14,075 nucleotides of DNA from Govanella sp037189785 (GCA_037189785.1 JBBCIP010000370.1:1-14075); one strand, 5' to 3'; numbered from the stretch's first letter, positions 1-7,071 are shown. A program made the numbers and translations. The notes: a model not told the origin generated them from the sequence alone.

Positions 1-914
1 CGAGCGGGATGGGGCCCATTGCAATAGGCAGCGATGCTGGTGGATCAGTTAGAATTCCAGCCGCTTATACGGGAGTCGTTGGTCACAAACCGACCTATGG
101 ACGCATCCCTTTTTATCCGCCGTATGGATTAGGCTTAACTTACGGTCCGATGACACGGACAGTAGAAGACGCTGCGCATGTTATGACAGTGATCACAAAA
201 CCCGATTGGCGTGATATTCATGGGCTGCCTTGGGATAATCGTGATTATGCTAAAGACATAACATTGCCTTTGCCAAAGTTGCGTATCGCATACAGTGATT
301 GGTTTGGGTACGGTGTAGAAACCGATAATCAAGTCAAAGCACTTGTCGAACACGGTCTTGAATATTTTCGAAGCATAGGGGCGGATATTGTTAGAATTCC
401 CCCTTTCTTTGATTTTAATTTATATGAAGCAATAATGCCGGGCATAATGCCGATGATGTCCATTGTTATACAAAGTATTGCGGGGCCGAATGTTGATAAG
501 CTTTTACCTGAATTGAGAGCTTTGGTTGAGCAAGGAAAAAACTCTTCATTACCCGAATTCTTCCACGCTAAAGCTATGGAAACTGAGGCCTTGGTCAAGA
601 TCGCAAGTGTTTTGAAAGATTTTGATTTTTTAATTACGCCAACGATGCCGACAGAGGCCTATGAGGCTGATCGCTGTTTCCCGGAAGGAGTCTCTTTAAA
701 TTCTTTCGGTTACAACTTTGATTATAACCCATTTACTTGGCCATTCAATTCGTCACTTCAACCAGCAATATCCGTTCCGTGTGGTGTCACGACGAATGGC
801 TTGCCCGTTGGTATGCAAATTGTGGGGCACCGTGGTGATGACATTGGGTGTCTAAGAATGGCTCATGCTTATGAGAGTAATCGTGAGCCTATGCCGACGT
901 GGCCGAAATTCTGA
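1..914 (+). CDS. Amidase signature family hydrolase, C-terminal part (5' end outside window)
   Basis: The reading frame is open from the first base and ends with TGA at 912-914, so this is the C-terminal ~303 residues of a longer protein. Amidase-signature enzymes are usually about 450-500 residues. The visible part opens on the signature block: GSDAGGS followed by VRIPAAYTGVVGHKPTYGRI. By family knowledge the second Ser of GSDAGGS is the acyl nucleophile and the first is the cis-Ser. The catalytic Lys would lie upstream, outside the window. The C-terminal core motifs are also present: LITPTMP, then PAISVPCG and GLPVGMQIVGHRGDD. The enzyme would hydrolyse a carboxamide to acid and ammonia in the cytoplasm; the substrate cannot be read from the sequence. 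The internal ATG at position 9 lies inside the catalytic core and is not a start. A strong terminator follows, so this is the last gene of its unit. Confidence 0.93.
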   Translation, partial: SGMGPIAIGSDAGGSVRIPAAYTGVVGHKPTYGRIPFYPPYGLGLTYGPMTRTVEDAAHVMTVITKPDWRDIHGLPWDNRDYAKDITLPLPKLRIAYSDWFGYGVETDNQVKALVEHGLEYFRSIGADIVRIPPFFDFNLYEAIMPGIMPMMSIVIQSIAGPNVDKLLPELRALVEQGKNSSLPEFFHAKAMETEALVKIASVLKDFDFLITPTMPTEAYEADRCFPEGVSLNSFGYNFDYNPFTWPFNSSLQPAISVPCGVTTNGLPVGMQIVGHRGDDIGCLRMAHAYESNREPMPTWPKF

Positions 915-942
915 CAAAAAGTTCTATTGCTCATGGATAATC

Positions 943-985
943 AGATCCGGAGCCTATGCTATGAATAGGCTTCGGATCTTTTTTT
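943..985 (+). terminator. Intrinsic terminator of the amidase gene
   Basis: Arms at 943-957 and 965-979 pair over 15 positions with a single G-T wobble. They enclose a 7-base loop and run directly into a T-tract (979-985). The hairpin starts 28 bases after the amidase stop codon. It is oriented for plus-strand transcription, because the opposite strand has no U-tract at the exit. Confidence 0.93.
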
Positions 986-986
986 G

Positions 987-1006
987 TTAGAAAAAACTTT
1001 TTCTAA
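987..1006. repeat. Perfect AT-rich inverted repeat, 9-base arms
   Basis: TTAGAAAAA (987-995) and TTTTTCTAA (998-1006) are exact reverse complements with a 2-base spacer. The repeat lies between the amidase terminator and the 3' end of the Lrp-like gene. It may add to transcript ending for that minus-strand gene, but it is too AT-rich and its spacer too short for a strong hairpin call. Confidence 0.4.
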
Positions 1007-1026
1007 GCGATACCAATATTATTACA

Positions 1027-1491
1027 TTAATCAGCGTAATTTAATGGTAGCGCAGTTGTATATTTAATCTGCTCCATAGCGAAACTCGAACTTACATCAT
1101 ACAATTCAGCTATTTTGATAATTCTTTTATAGACCATATCATAGGCTGCGATGTCGGGGACGACAATGCGTAAGAAATAGTCAACCTCTCCACTCATTCG
1201 ATAAAATTCGACAACTTCAGGTATGGCTTGAATACCCTTGGAAAACTTTTCCAACCATTTAATATCGTGATGCCGTGTTCGAATACTGACAAAAACTGTT
1301 ATGCCGACATTAAGTTTTTCAGCGTCGAGCAACGTAACTCTTTTTTTAATATATCCTTCTGACTCTAGCTTTTGTATGCGCCGCCAACAGGGGGTGGTCG
1401 ATAACGAGACCGCTTGAGCAATCTTATCGATTGAGATGGTGGCATCTTGTTGTAGCAAGGATAATATTTTCCGATCGACATCATCCAACAT
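1027..1491 (-). CDS. Lrp/AsnC family transcriptional regulator
   Basis: A 154-residue DNA-binding regulator of the feast/famine (Lrp/AsnC) family, at the usual length for the family. Residues 1-60 form the winged helix-turn-helix: LDDVDRKILSLLQQDA is the classic first helix and LSTTPCWRRIQKLESEGYI the recognition helix region. Residues ~65-140 form the RAM ligand-binding and oligomerisation domain, with a conserved core at MSGEVDYFLRIVV. The ATG start at 1491 is supported by GAGG 7 bases upstream. Family members sense amino acids or related small molecules and often repress their own gene and a divergent neighbour. Here the divergent neighbours are the DUF6356/YeiH pair, which makes them the first candidates for regulation (inference). 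The ligand is unknown. Confidence 0.93.
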   Translation of the reverse strand: MLDDVDRKILSLLQQDATISIDKIAQAVSLSTTPCWRRIQKLESEGYIKKRVTLLDAEKLNVGITVFVSIRTRHHDIKWLEKFSKGIQAIPEVVEFYRMSGEVDYFLRIVVPDIAAYDMVYKRIIKIAELYDVSSSFAMEQIKYTTALPLNYAD

Positions 1492-1608
1492 TTCGGATCC
1501 TCATATATTGGAAAATATTTCTAATATTCCAGCAAATTTTCAGAAAGAAAGCAATAAAATTCCGTTTTTTTTAGGCATAATTTTTTATTATTATGGAGTT
1601 ATGGGTAA
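1492..1608. promoter_or_regulatory. Divergent regulatory region between lrp-like gene and DUF6356 gene
   Basis: This is a very AT-rich 117-base spacer between divergently transcribed genes. It contains overlapping dyad-like sequence: TTGGAA at 1508-1513 against AATATTCCA around 1523-1531. CAGCAAATTTTCAG at 1530-1543 agrees with the first 11 positions of the Lrp consensus YAGHAWATTWTDCTR. Such an arrangement suits autoregulation and shared control of the divergent pair. A -10-like CATAAT (1575-1580) precedes the plus-strand genes, but no convincing -35 was found. The sites are pattern matches only. Confidence 0.45.
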
Positions 1609-1872
1609 ATGGTTTTTTCAATTAAATCACTTTTTATGGACCATCCAGCGAGTGTTGGCGAGAGTTATATGCAGCACATGCATAGCGCTGCGACCTTTTC
1701 CTTTTGGCTATTGATAGCGGCTATTGCTTGCGGGGTGCATGCGATTTTTCCATTTGCGTGTGTAAAAACGGGAAGCAAAATAATAATCAGATTAAACTTA
1801 CAGATGACGGTTAATCGTGATCAGAGTTTGAAAAAAAAGATAGATCTCGCAGATAAGTCAGTGAGGCCATAG
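1609..1872 (+). CDS. DUF6356 family small membrane protein
   Basis: An 87-residue protein with the hallmark N-terminal block of the DUF6356 family, FMDHPASVGESYMQHM (residues 9-24). This is followed by one hydrophobic segment at ~30-51 (FSFWLLIAAIACGVHAIFPF) and a basic tail (TGSKIIIRLN). It is probably a small inner-membrane protein; its function is not known. The ATG at 1609 has GGAG at 1595-1598, a normal ribosome binding site distance. The TAG stop is separated by a single base from the GTG start of the YeiH-type gene, so the two are almost certainly cotranscribed and translationally coupled. Family assignment rests on recalled motif similarity. Confidence 0.78.
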   Translation: MVFSIKSLFMDHPASVGESYMQHMHSAATFSFWLLIAAIACGVHAIFPFACVKTGSKIIIRLNLQMTVNRDQSLKKKIDLADKSVRP

Positions 1873-1873
1873 G

Positions 1874-2923
1874 GTGAGCTATAGCGTTAGTTCCAGGTTG
1901 CCCGTGCTTCATGGCTGGATTCAGCGTGCCAAATGTCTAGCGGCAGGGATTATTTTGCCTGCAACTATCGCCATGGCCGCCGCATTTGTGGCTGACAGAT
2001 TGAGTGGCCCCGTAATGCTGTGGGCTTTAGGGCTGGGTATATTTATCGGCAGCATAGGCCGTCATACCGGGGATGAGGCGGAATTAGACTTTGCTATGCC
2101 TTTGATACTGCGCCTGGGTGTTGCATTGCTAGGGGCCCGCATTACACTAGGAGACATAATGGGGTTGGGTGCAGAGACTGTTATGATTGTTATAGTCTCT
2201 ATTACATGTTTGTTTGTGATCTCTCTATTTGCTGCCAGACTATGTGGATTAAACCGCAATTTTGCAATTATTGCTTCTGCGGCGACATCTATTTGCGGTG
2301 TATCTGCGGCAGTCGCTGTTTCTGGTGTTTTAACCCGATATCCCAATGCCGAACGTGATACAGCGATGATATGCATCGTTATTACGGCGCTAAGCACCAT
2401 CGCGATGATCGTATATCCGGTTCTTGCCTTGTTGTTCCACCTTGATTCCCGGAGTTCGGGCATCTTCCTTGGTGGAACAATCCATGATGTTGCGCAGGTT
2501 GTCGGTGCCGGTTATATGATGTCGGTCGATATTGGTGATACAGCAATTGCTACAAAACTTCTGCGTATTGCATTCCTGGCCCCTGTGATGATGGCTACAA
2601 TAGTGTTTGTTGCTGGGCGCATATCAAACACTGATATGATAAGCATGCCATGGTATTCCTGCTTTAAACTTCCTTGGTTTTTACTACTCTTTCTGTTGAC
2701 CGTTATTGTGCACAGTATTGGGGGTGTACCGGAAGTTTTTTTTCTGACTGCAGGTGTGTTCTCTCAAGCGTGTCTTGTGGTTGCTATTGCCGGACTTGGC
2801 CTGAAACTTAATTTCAATATGTTTTTTTCCTATAGTTTTAAACCGTTGGCATTTTTAATGTGCCAAACTATTGGCTTCGCCGGTATTGTTTTAGGGCTTA
2901 TTTATCTTACGCCATTGGGTTAG
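1874..2923 (+). CDS. yeiH: YeiH/UPF0324 family transporter (putative sulfate/sulfonate exporter family)
   Basis: A 349-residue polytopic inner-membrane protein with about ten hydrophobic segments, the same length as Escherichia coli YeiH. Family blocks are present: SICGVSAAVAV at 139-149 (family SICGAAAV) and IHDVAQVVGAG at 203-213 (family VHEVAQVVAAG), followed by TKLLRIAFLAPVM at 227-239. Databases label this family a putative sulfate exporter, and some relatives sit in sulfonate degradation clusters. No sulfonate gene is visible here, so the substrate is open. Translation starts at GTG 1874; GAGG at 1863-1866 lies 7 bases before it, inside the end of the DUF6356 gene. An internal ATG about 32 codons on would remove part of the first hydrophobic segment and is less likely. 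Often yeiH is next to a LysR regulator; here the divergent regulator is Lrp-type. Confidence 0.9.
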   Translation: MSYSVSSRLPVLHGWIQRAKCLAAGIILPATIAMAAAFVADRLSGPVMLWALGLGIFIGSIGRHTGDEAELDFAMPLILRLGVALLGARITLGDIMGLGAETVMIVIVSITCLFVISLFAARLCGLNRNFAIIASAATSICGVSAAVAVSGVLTRYPNAERDTAMICIVITALSTIAMIVYPVLALLFHLDSRSSGIFLGGTIHDVAQVVGAGYMMSVDIGDTAIATKLLRIAFLAPVMMATIVFVAGRISNTDMISMPWYSCFKLPWFLLLFLLTVIVHSIGGVPEVFFLTAGVFSQACLVVAIAGLGLKLNFNMFFSYSFKPLAFLMCQTIGFAGIVLGLIYLTPLG

Positions 2924-2955
2924 GTCATTGTTTTTTATGATACCGGAAAGATGAA

Positions 2956-2973
2956 GCCCCACGGTTGTGGGGC
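2956..2973. terminator. Hairpin between convergent genes, probable bidirectional terminator
   Basis: GCCCCAC (2956-2962) and GTGGGGC (2967-2973) form a perfect GC-rich 7-base-pair stem with a GGTT loop. It lies in the 94-base gap between the 3' ends of the YeiH-type gene and the nitrilase-like gene. Neither exit has a long U-tract (the minus strand reads CTTCATCTTT), so termination by this hairpin is probable but not as clear-cut as for the amidase terminator. Confidence 0.6.
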
Positions 2974-3017
2974 CTGGTAATATTTCATGGGAGAAAGGCA
3001 TGATCACAGTACAAGTT

Positions 3018-4088
3018 TTAAATCGATGATGGTTTTTTCCATATCCCGCGTTGTTGCATCATTTCTATCTGCTTATTAATAACGTTTTCTTTGTATTCGG
3101 CGTGTTTCATAGGCGCGCGATCTAAATAAAGATTTTTTGGGTAGATGGGCTGTTCATAAGGAATACTATAAATCTCAGTCCGCAAATCCTTCATCCAGTT
3201 TGTCCACTGAGAAGACTGCCGATGATGACGTAAGGCTTCAATGTTAATGGGGCCACATACACTTGTTGAAACACCACCATAATCTTGCCGCCCAACAATT
3301 TGCCCACGATAATCTATAATACGTGATTGACCGCCGAATACATCGACAGGTGTGTCACTATCTTGGTGTAAATAGTATGTGCCCATATTGGGGGCAACAA
3401 TATACATATTATTATCCAAAGCCCGGGCTCGCGATTGAATTTCAAAATAGTCATTGGATGCTGCGGGATGAGGAATTGAAGCACGGTAAACAATCTCTGC
3501 CCCATTCAAGGCTAAAGCGCGTGCGTTTTCTGGATAAGATCCTTCATTGGCCATCATAATACCCATGCGGCCGATTTCTGTATCGACCACAGGCCAGAAC
3601 GCATCCAGATTGCGGCCATAGCGCTCAATCCACCAGTCGTATATGTCATGTGGGCAAATGGAATGCTCAACCGGAAATAAGGGGCATACTTTATAGTGCT
3701 GCAGAATGATTTCGCCCAGTGGATTCAGGATAAACCCAACATTGAAGAAACGGTCTTTGATTTCCGGGTGCCGAGCTTTCGCTTGCGCCATAATGAAAAC
3801 ATTATACTCTTTTGCGATTTTGCCCAGCCGATCTGTTTCAGGTCCAGGAAGATCAATGGCGCAGGTATTAGCAAAGTCAATGTGATCAAGGTCGAGTACT
3901 TCATCATTGAAGCCTTGTAACGCTCCTTCGGGGATGGCAATGAGACGTACAGGTAAGTCCAGGGATGCGAGCCAGCATGCGCCCTTGGTCATAGATTCCA
4001 AGTGATCAATATTGCGCATGATTTCCTCACGCCTGGATATTCCCCACACGGTTGGAACAAGGCCTACAGCGTTAAAAGGGGCAATCAT
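3018..4088 (-). CDS. Nitrilase-superfamily (carbon-nitrogen hydrolase) protein lacking the catalytic cysteine
   Basis: A 356-residue protein with the nitrilase-superfamily fold, closest in motif layout to aliphatic amidases. Visible blocks are IPEGALQ with the general-base Glu at 54, QHYK with the Lys at 133, a second conserved Glu at 141 (LFPVEHS), and MMANEGSYPENAR. Compared with the amidase block ICDDGNYPEIWR, the residue at 180 is Ala (codon GCC, complement of 3549-3551) where family enzymes have the nucleophilic Cys. Around it, NGAEIVYR and SRARALDNNMYIVAPN are well kept. The protein therefore looks intact and selected, but it should not form the usual thioester intermediate. It may be a binding or regulatory pseudoenzyme, or belong to a variant subfamily. 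The ATG at 4088 has GAGG 8 bases upstream. It is transcribed toward the YeiH-type gene and has its own promoter region at 4089-4376. Confidence 0.88.
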   Translation of the reverse strand: MIAPFNAVGLVPTVWGISRREEIMRNIDHLESMTKGACWLASLDLPVRLIAIPEGALQGFNDEVLDLDHIDFANTCAIDLPGPETDRLGKIAKEYNVFIMAQAKARHPEIKDRFFNVGFILNPLGEIILQHYKVCPLFPVEHSICPHDIYDWWIERYGRNLDAFWPVVDTEIGRMGIMMANEGSYPENARALALNGAEIVYRASIPHPAASNDYFEIQSRARALDNNMYIVAPNMGTYYLHQDSDTPVDVFGGQSRIIDYRGQIVGRQDYGGVSTSVCGPINIEALRHHRQSSQWTNWMKDLRTEIYSIPYEQPIYPKNLYLDRAPMKHAEYKENVINKQIEMMQQRGIWKKPSSI

Positions 4089-4256
4089 TATTTCGACCTC
4101 ATTTTAAATTTATTGATTAATACTGGGTCTTTTAACTTTAACCAAAAATCAGAGTAAGGCGAATAACTTCGGACACAAGATTGCGAAAATAGTATACAAA
4201 AAGTGCAAGATTATGAATGAAAACAAGGCGTGAGTGATGTCAGAGCTTAAGCATGT

Positions 4257-4270
4257 CATTATTGATAATG
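4257..4270. repeat. Perfect palindrome, candidate operator
   Basis: CATTAT and ATAATG are exact inverted repeats around a TG centre. The GATAATG half resembles the hexamers that make up Fur-type boxes, but a full 19-base Fur site is not present, so the binding protein is unknown. It lies about 170 bases upstream of the nitrilase-like start codon. Confidence 0.35.
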
Positions 4271-4302
4271 AGTTTTGCTCAGGAGTTTGGGGTGCCCAAT
4301 CC

Positions 4303-4330
4303 CTAATGCTACCATGATGTCTAATACTAC
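4303..4330. repeat. Pair of 10-base direct repeats, 18-base period
   Basis: CTAATGCTAC (4303-4312) and CTAATACTAC (4321-4330) match at 9 of 10 positions and are separated by 8 bases. The spacing of nearly two helical turns suits tandem half-sites for a dimeric regulator, but chance cannot be excluded. Confidence 0.35.
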
Positions 4331-4376
4331 TATAATGTGCCTGCTGTTCCCATCCCTCTATATTGTGGATTGAAAC

Positions 4377-6071
4377 TTACTTGCTACAGGAATCATCAGT
4401 GATTTTTGTTAAATTATATTCTTCGTCATCGGTTGCCTGCATGACGCCCATGGGTGTTTTCACACTGCCGGGGCCGGTGGCGTAAAGTCCACTGGCGGTC
4501 TCACCATAATCCGTGTAGCCGACGGTATAGGTCCCAGACCCTTGAACGGCAAAACCGCTCATGCTGCCGCTATAGGTATAGGTGCCTCCATCCTCGGATG
4601 TGGGCGTGAACTGCATCGTTACACCGCTGCCGCTGATAGTGAAAGGCTTAGCGAGATCGCAGATGACGCCGGTGCCATGGAACTCACCTGCCCCGCCTTC
4701 GGCACGATACTGACCTTCTGACATGGACATGGTGAGTGTCAATTCCGCTTTGCCTCGCCGCGATACCGTAACCAGCTTGATGGACATGGATTTTGTCCGC
4801 TCGTCGGGCGCTGTGTGCGTGATTGTGCCCGGGCTGCGTGGAATCTCGGTGGGGTCAATGGTTTTACCGCCGGTGAGTGTGGCGGTCACTTTGGCTGTAA
4901 CTTCTGCGGCATCTTGGCGGGAAAAGACTTTTACAGGAATCTCGCTGCGTTTCCCGGGCGAAATTTTGCCCGGTGAGGTGGCGTCGATACGGACGCAATG
5001 ACCGCCCTGCCAATGTTGTTCTGCGGCTATAAGTGCGCCAGTGCCTAGCATAAGGGAGTGACGGGCACCATCATTGGCCATTTTTTGAACCGTGGCGCTG
5101 TCGCCCGATTGCTCTGTTATGGTGTTTGAGACCACTTGGGCCTCGGTATTGGGGCCACCAGGTGAATTCCAGTTTGTGCGCCCAGCCATTGTGGACGTTT
5201 TTTCGCCTTTGCCTAAACGCTGATCGTATTTCGTGTTGATCTGGGCATCGGCCACTTCGGCATTGTCGTTTACTGTAGCCACAACATGGGCTTCCAGATT
5301 ACGGCTATAATTTGAGCCGCCTGGGCCCGCTTGGCCGCCCTGGCTTAGCTTGATGGTGAACTCAACGCGGCCCGCTGTGTCGGGACATAAGCCTTTGGTC
5401 ACCAGCGAAACTTTCGAATTTGCTCCAACACCCAATTGTGGAATTTCTGTATTACTGGCGATGGATCCGGTAACCTGGCCGGTCTCATCTACAGCAATGT
5501 TCAAGGATGCGCTTTCGCCATCTTCGCCTTTAAAGTCTACGCTATGCTGCCCAGCTTGGCCCGATTTCGCTCCATCCGCTGCCGAACCAAATGTTTTCGT
5601 TGCGACATTCCCGCCCAATGTTGCAACAATGTCGCCACCGTCGGGGGCTGTCGGTGCGTCGCCCATGGCCCGAGCCGGTGTGACGATCAAATCTAGCAGG
5701 GCGAAAGGCCGATTTGACTGGTAATCATGCCACTCGCCATGTGCTGGCAGCATGGCGACAGGAACTGCTCCGGCGCGTTCTGTCTGCCAAGCGTGATAGT
5801 CGGCAATAACCGTTTTGAGGGCTGCTTTCTCGCGGCGTTCAATGTCGGCCTGGTATTGTTCGAGTTCTGGCATATCTTGCGCCAATATGGCGATTACGGC
5901 TGCCGACAATGCGGGCGGGTTTTGTTCTCCATCAGTGGGGAGGGTAGCCAATGCAGTTTGCACGGCTTGGGCAATATCGTTTTTCGGTGTGCCTTCGCCA
6001 CAACCAGACAAAAACGCTGCAGTCAACAATAACAACGGGGCGGTCATCGCCCATTTGAATAGATCTAGCAT
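4377..6071 (-). CDS. Beta-rich lipoprotein of unknown function
   Basis: A 564-residue exported lipoprotein. Residues 1-24 are a lipoprotein signal peptide: LFKW, a hydrophobic APLLLLTAAF core, and the lipobox LSGC with Cys24 as lipidation site. Residues ~30-135 are mainly helical and charged (IERREKAALKTVIADYHAW). From ~140 onward the protein is rich in Gly, Ser, Thr and alternating hydrophobic residues, suggesting repeated beta sandwiches. One is an Ig-like stretch at ~354-424, starting at WQGGHCVRID. The final ~100 residues are a GTYTYSGSMSGFAVQGSGTY-like beta domain. Apart from Cys24 there are four cysteines (229, 359, 471, 562), which could pair in the periplasm or at the outer membrane. 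The start lies 2 bases after the stop of the upstream secreted-protein gene and has no strong Shine-Dalgarno sequence, so translation is probably coupled. I recognise no family and assign no function. Confidence 0.85.
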   Translation of the reverse strand: MLDLFKWAMTAPLLLLTAAFLSGCGEGTPKNDIAQAVQTALATLPTDGEQNPPALSAAVIAILAQDMPELEQYQADIERREKAALKTVIADYHAWQTERAGAVPVAMLPAHGEWHDYQSNRPFALLDLIVTPARAMGDAPTAPDGGDIVATLGGNVATKTFGSAADGAKSGQAGQHSVDFKGEDGESASLNIAVDETGQVTGSIASNTEIPQLGVGANSKVSLVTKGLCPDTAGRVEFTIKLSQGGQAGPGGSNYSRNLEAHVVATVNDNAEVADAQINTKYDQRLGKGEKTSTMAGRTNWNSPGGPNTEAQVVSNTITEQSGDSATVQKMANDGARHSLMLGTGALIAAEQHWQGGHCVRIDATSPGKISPGKRSEIPVKVFSRQDAAEVTAKVTATLTGGKTIDPTEIPRSPGTITHTAPDERTKSMSIKLVTVSRRGKAELTLTMSMSEGQYRAEGGAGEFHGTGVICDLAKPFTISGSGVTMQFTPTSEDGGTYTYSGSMSGFAVQGSGTYTVGYTDYGETASGLYATGPGSVKTPMGVMQATDDEEYNLTKITDDSCSK

Positions 6072-6073
6072 GG

Positions 6074-7063
6074 CTAAAGTGGCTTCATGTGCCAGCGAAT
6101 GGTCAGTGTACCGTCTTCCGGCGCGCTGGATTCCAGAACGCGCGGATTGTTCGATGCGCCATTGATCTTGATGGTTTTTGTGCCGGATTGCTCCATCGTG
6201 GTTCCTTTAAGGGCCACGATTATGGTCTGTCTTGCAATGGCTGGGGGGAACATAATTTCAAGGTTGCTTTCGCCGCTTTTCTGACTGGGATGGTCGGTGT
6301 TGATCGTTTCTTTGACGGCCATCGTCATCAACGGTATTGGCAGGATCAGCATGATATCTTTGGCGCTACTGTCAATTTCAAACATGGCGTTGCCAGCACG
6401 GCGGGGATCCTTTGGCCCTATATCTGGCGGCATGATCATTTGGCCGCTGCCTATGCGGCTTTCCTCTCGGCGACATCGCTTTCCTTGATGACTGGCACAG
6501 ATTGGGTCGGCGTCCCGCATGCTGACCTTTTCGGCTATATCATAGCGTCCACGTTGTTCTCCGGTGGCGATCCAGTATTGATAGCGAACTTTGCCCTGTT
6601 TCGCGGCGGCGCTAAAATCAGGCGCCACTTTCTCTCGGGTCTGATTGATTGCATCCCGGTTTTTGTTGGCGTAAGCGGTGACTTCACGTTCCATGCAGGC
6701 TTCGTCTTCCCCGCATTTTGAGGCTATGGCCATCATGTCCGCCATGGTCGGCTGCATTGTTTTGGCTGCTCGTTGGCCAGCAGCCATACGGCCATCAATT
6801 TCCGCTTTCTTGTTTGCCTCCATTTTATGCAAGACCGGTATTTCACTGGGTTTGCCTGCTTTTAGCGTGGCGGTGAGCACCGCGAAACGGCGGACCTGCC
6901 ATTCTTGAGTGTCATATTTATCTTGGCGGGAGCTGTTGGACACATATTCGTATTCAGCTGTTAACCGGACATGTTGGCCTTCCGGAACAATCTGCGCTGC
7001 CGCGGGACGGGTCCAGGCCGCTAATGCTAACGCTGTGATAAGAAATAAAAAATTACGATCCAT
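6074..7063 (-). CDS. Secreted protein of unknown function
   Basis: A 329-residue protein with a clear Sec signal peptide: MDRNF, a hydrophobic LFLITALALAAW core, and a likely signal peptidase I site after RPAAA before QIVPEG. Near the middle is an Ala/Lys/Glu-rich, probably helical part (KMEANKKAEIDGRMAAGQRA). It has a small Cys cluster (SKCGEDEACM and PICASHQGKRC). The C-terminal third is probably beta (PAIARQTIIVALKGT, GTLTIRWHMKP). No transmembrane anchor or catalytic motif is visible. The frame is open 11 codons further upstream (7096), but GGAGGGAG just before the ATG at 7063 and the signal peptide starting there decide for 7063. It is followed after 2 bases by the lipoprotein gene, so the two products likely work together in the cell envelope (inference). 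The AraC-type gene just upstream on the same strand is a candidate regulator. Confidence 0.83.
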   Translation of the reverse strand: MDRNFLFLITALALAAWTRPAAAQIVPEGQHVRLTAEYEYVSNSSRQDKYDTQEWQVRRFAVLTATLKAGKPSEIPVLHKMEANKKAEIDGRMAAGQRAAKTMQPTMADMMAIASKCGEDEACMEREVTAYANKNRDAINQTREKVAPDFSAAAKQGKVRYQYWIATGEQRGRYDIAEKVSMRDADPICASHQGKRCRREESRIGSGQMIMPPDIGPKDPRRAGNAMFEIDSSAKDIMLILPIPLMTMAVKETINTDHPSQKSGESNLEIMFPPAIARQTIIVALKGTTMEQSGTKTIKINGASNNPRVLESSAPEDGTLTIRWHMKPL

Positions 7064-7071
7064 TGATACTA

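Larger units (their letters stand above)
4089..4376. promoter_or_regulatory. Upstream region of the nitrilase-like gene, with short repeats
   Basis: This 288-base stretch has no gene I can support. It should hold the promoter of the minus-strand nitrilase-like gene. A possible but weak pair is TTGGTT and TATTAA, 17 bases apart and about 25-50 bases upstream of the start. Further away lie a perfect 14-base palindrome CATTATTGATAATG (4257-4270) and two near-identical 10-base direct repeats, CTAATGCTAC (4303-4312) and CTAATACTAC (4321-4330). These are candidate operators. The region is also where base composition shifts from AT-rich on the left to more GC-rich on the right. No intrinsic terminator for the lipoprotein gene ending at 4377 was seen. 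Confidence 0.4.

Noticed and set aside
9..11. ATG at position 9 as the amidase start
   Set aside because: It sits next to the catalytic GSDAGGS block and the frame is open upstream to the window edge, so the true start is outside the window.
2062..2463. Minus-strand open frame of 133 residues inside the YeiH-type gene
   Set aside because: It lies opposite conserved YeiH motifs and has no motif of its own.
4237..4317. Small plus-strand open frame of 26 residues starting MSELKHVIID
   Set aside because: It has only a loose Shine-Dalgarno-like AAGGCGTGAG, no recognisable motif, and overlaps the palindrome and repeats. Too little to call a gene.
5350..5724. Plus-strand open frame of 124 residues inside the lipoprotein gene
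   Set aside because: It is antisense to a gene with a signal peptide, lipobox and coherent domains. The composition is that of a reverse-strand shadow.
6089..6721. Plus-strand open frame of 210 residues antisense to the secreted-protein gene
   Set aside because: Long, but its sequence shows no family motif, while the minus strand has a strong ribosome site, a signal peptide and tight coupling to the lipoprotein gene.
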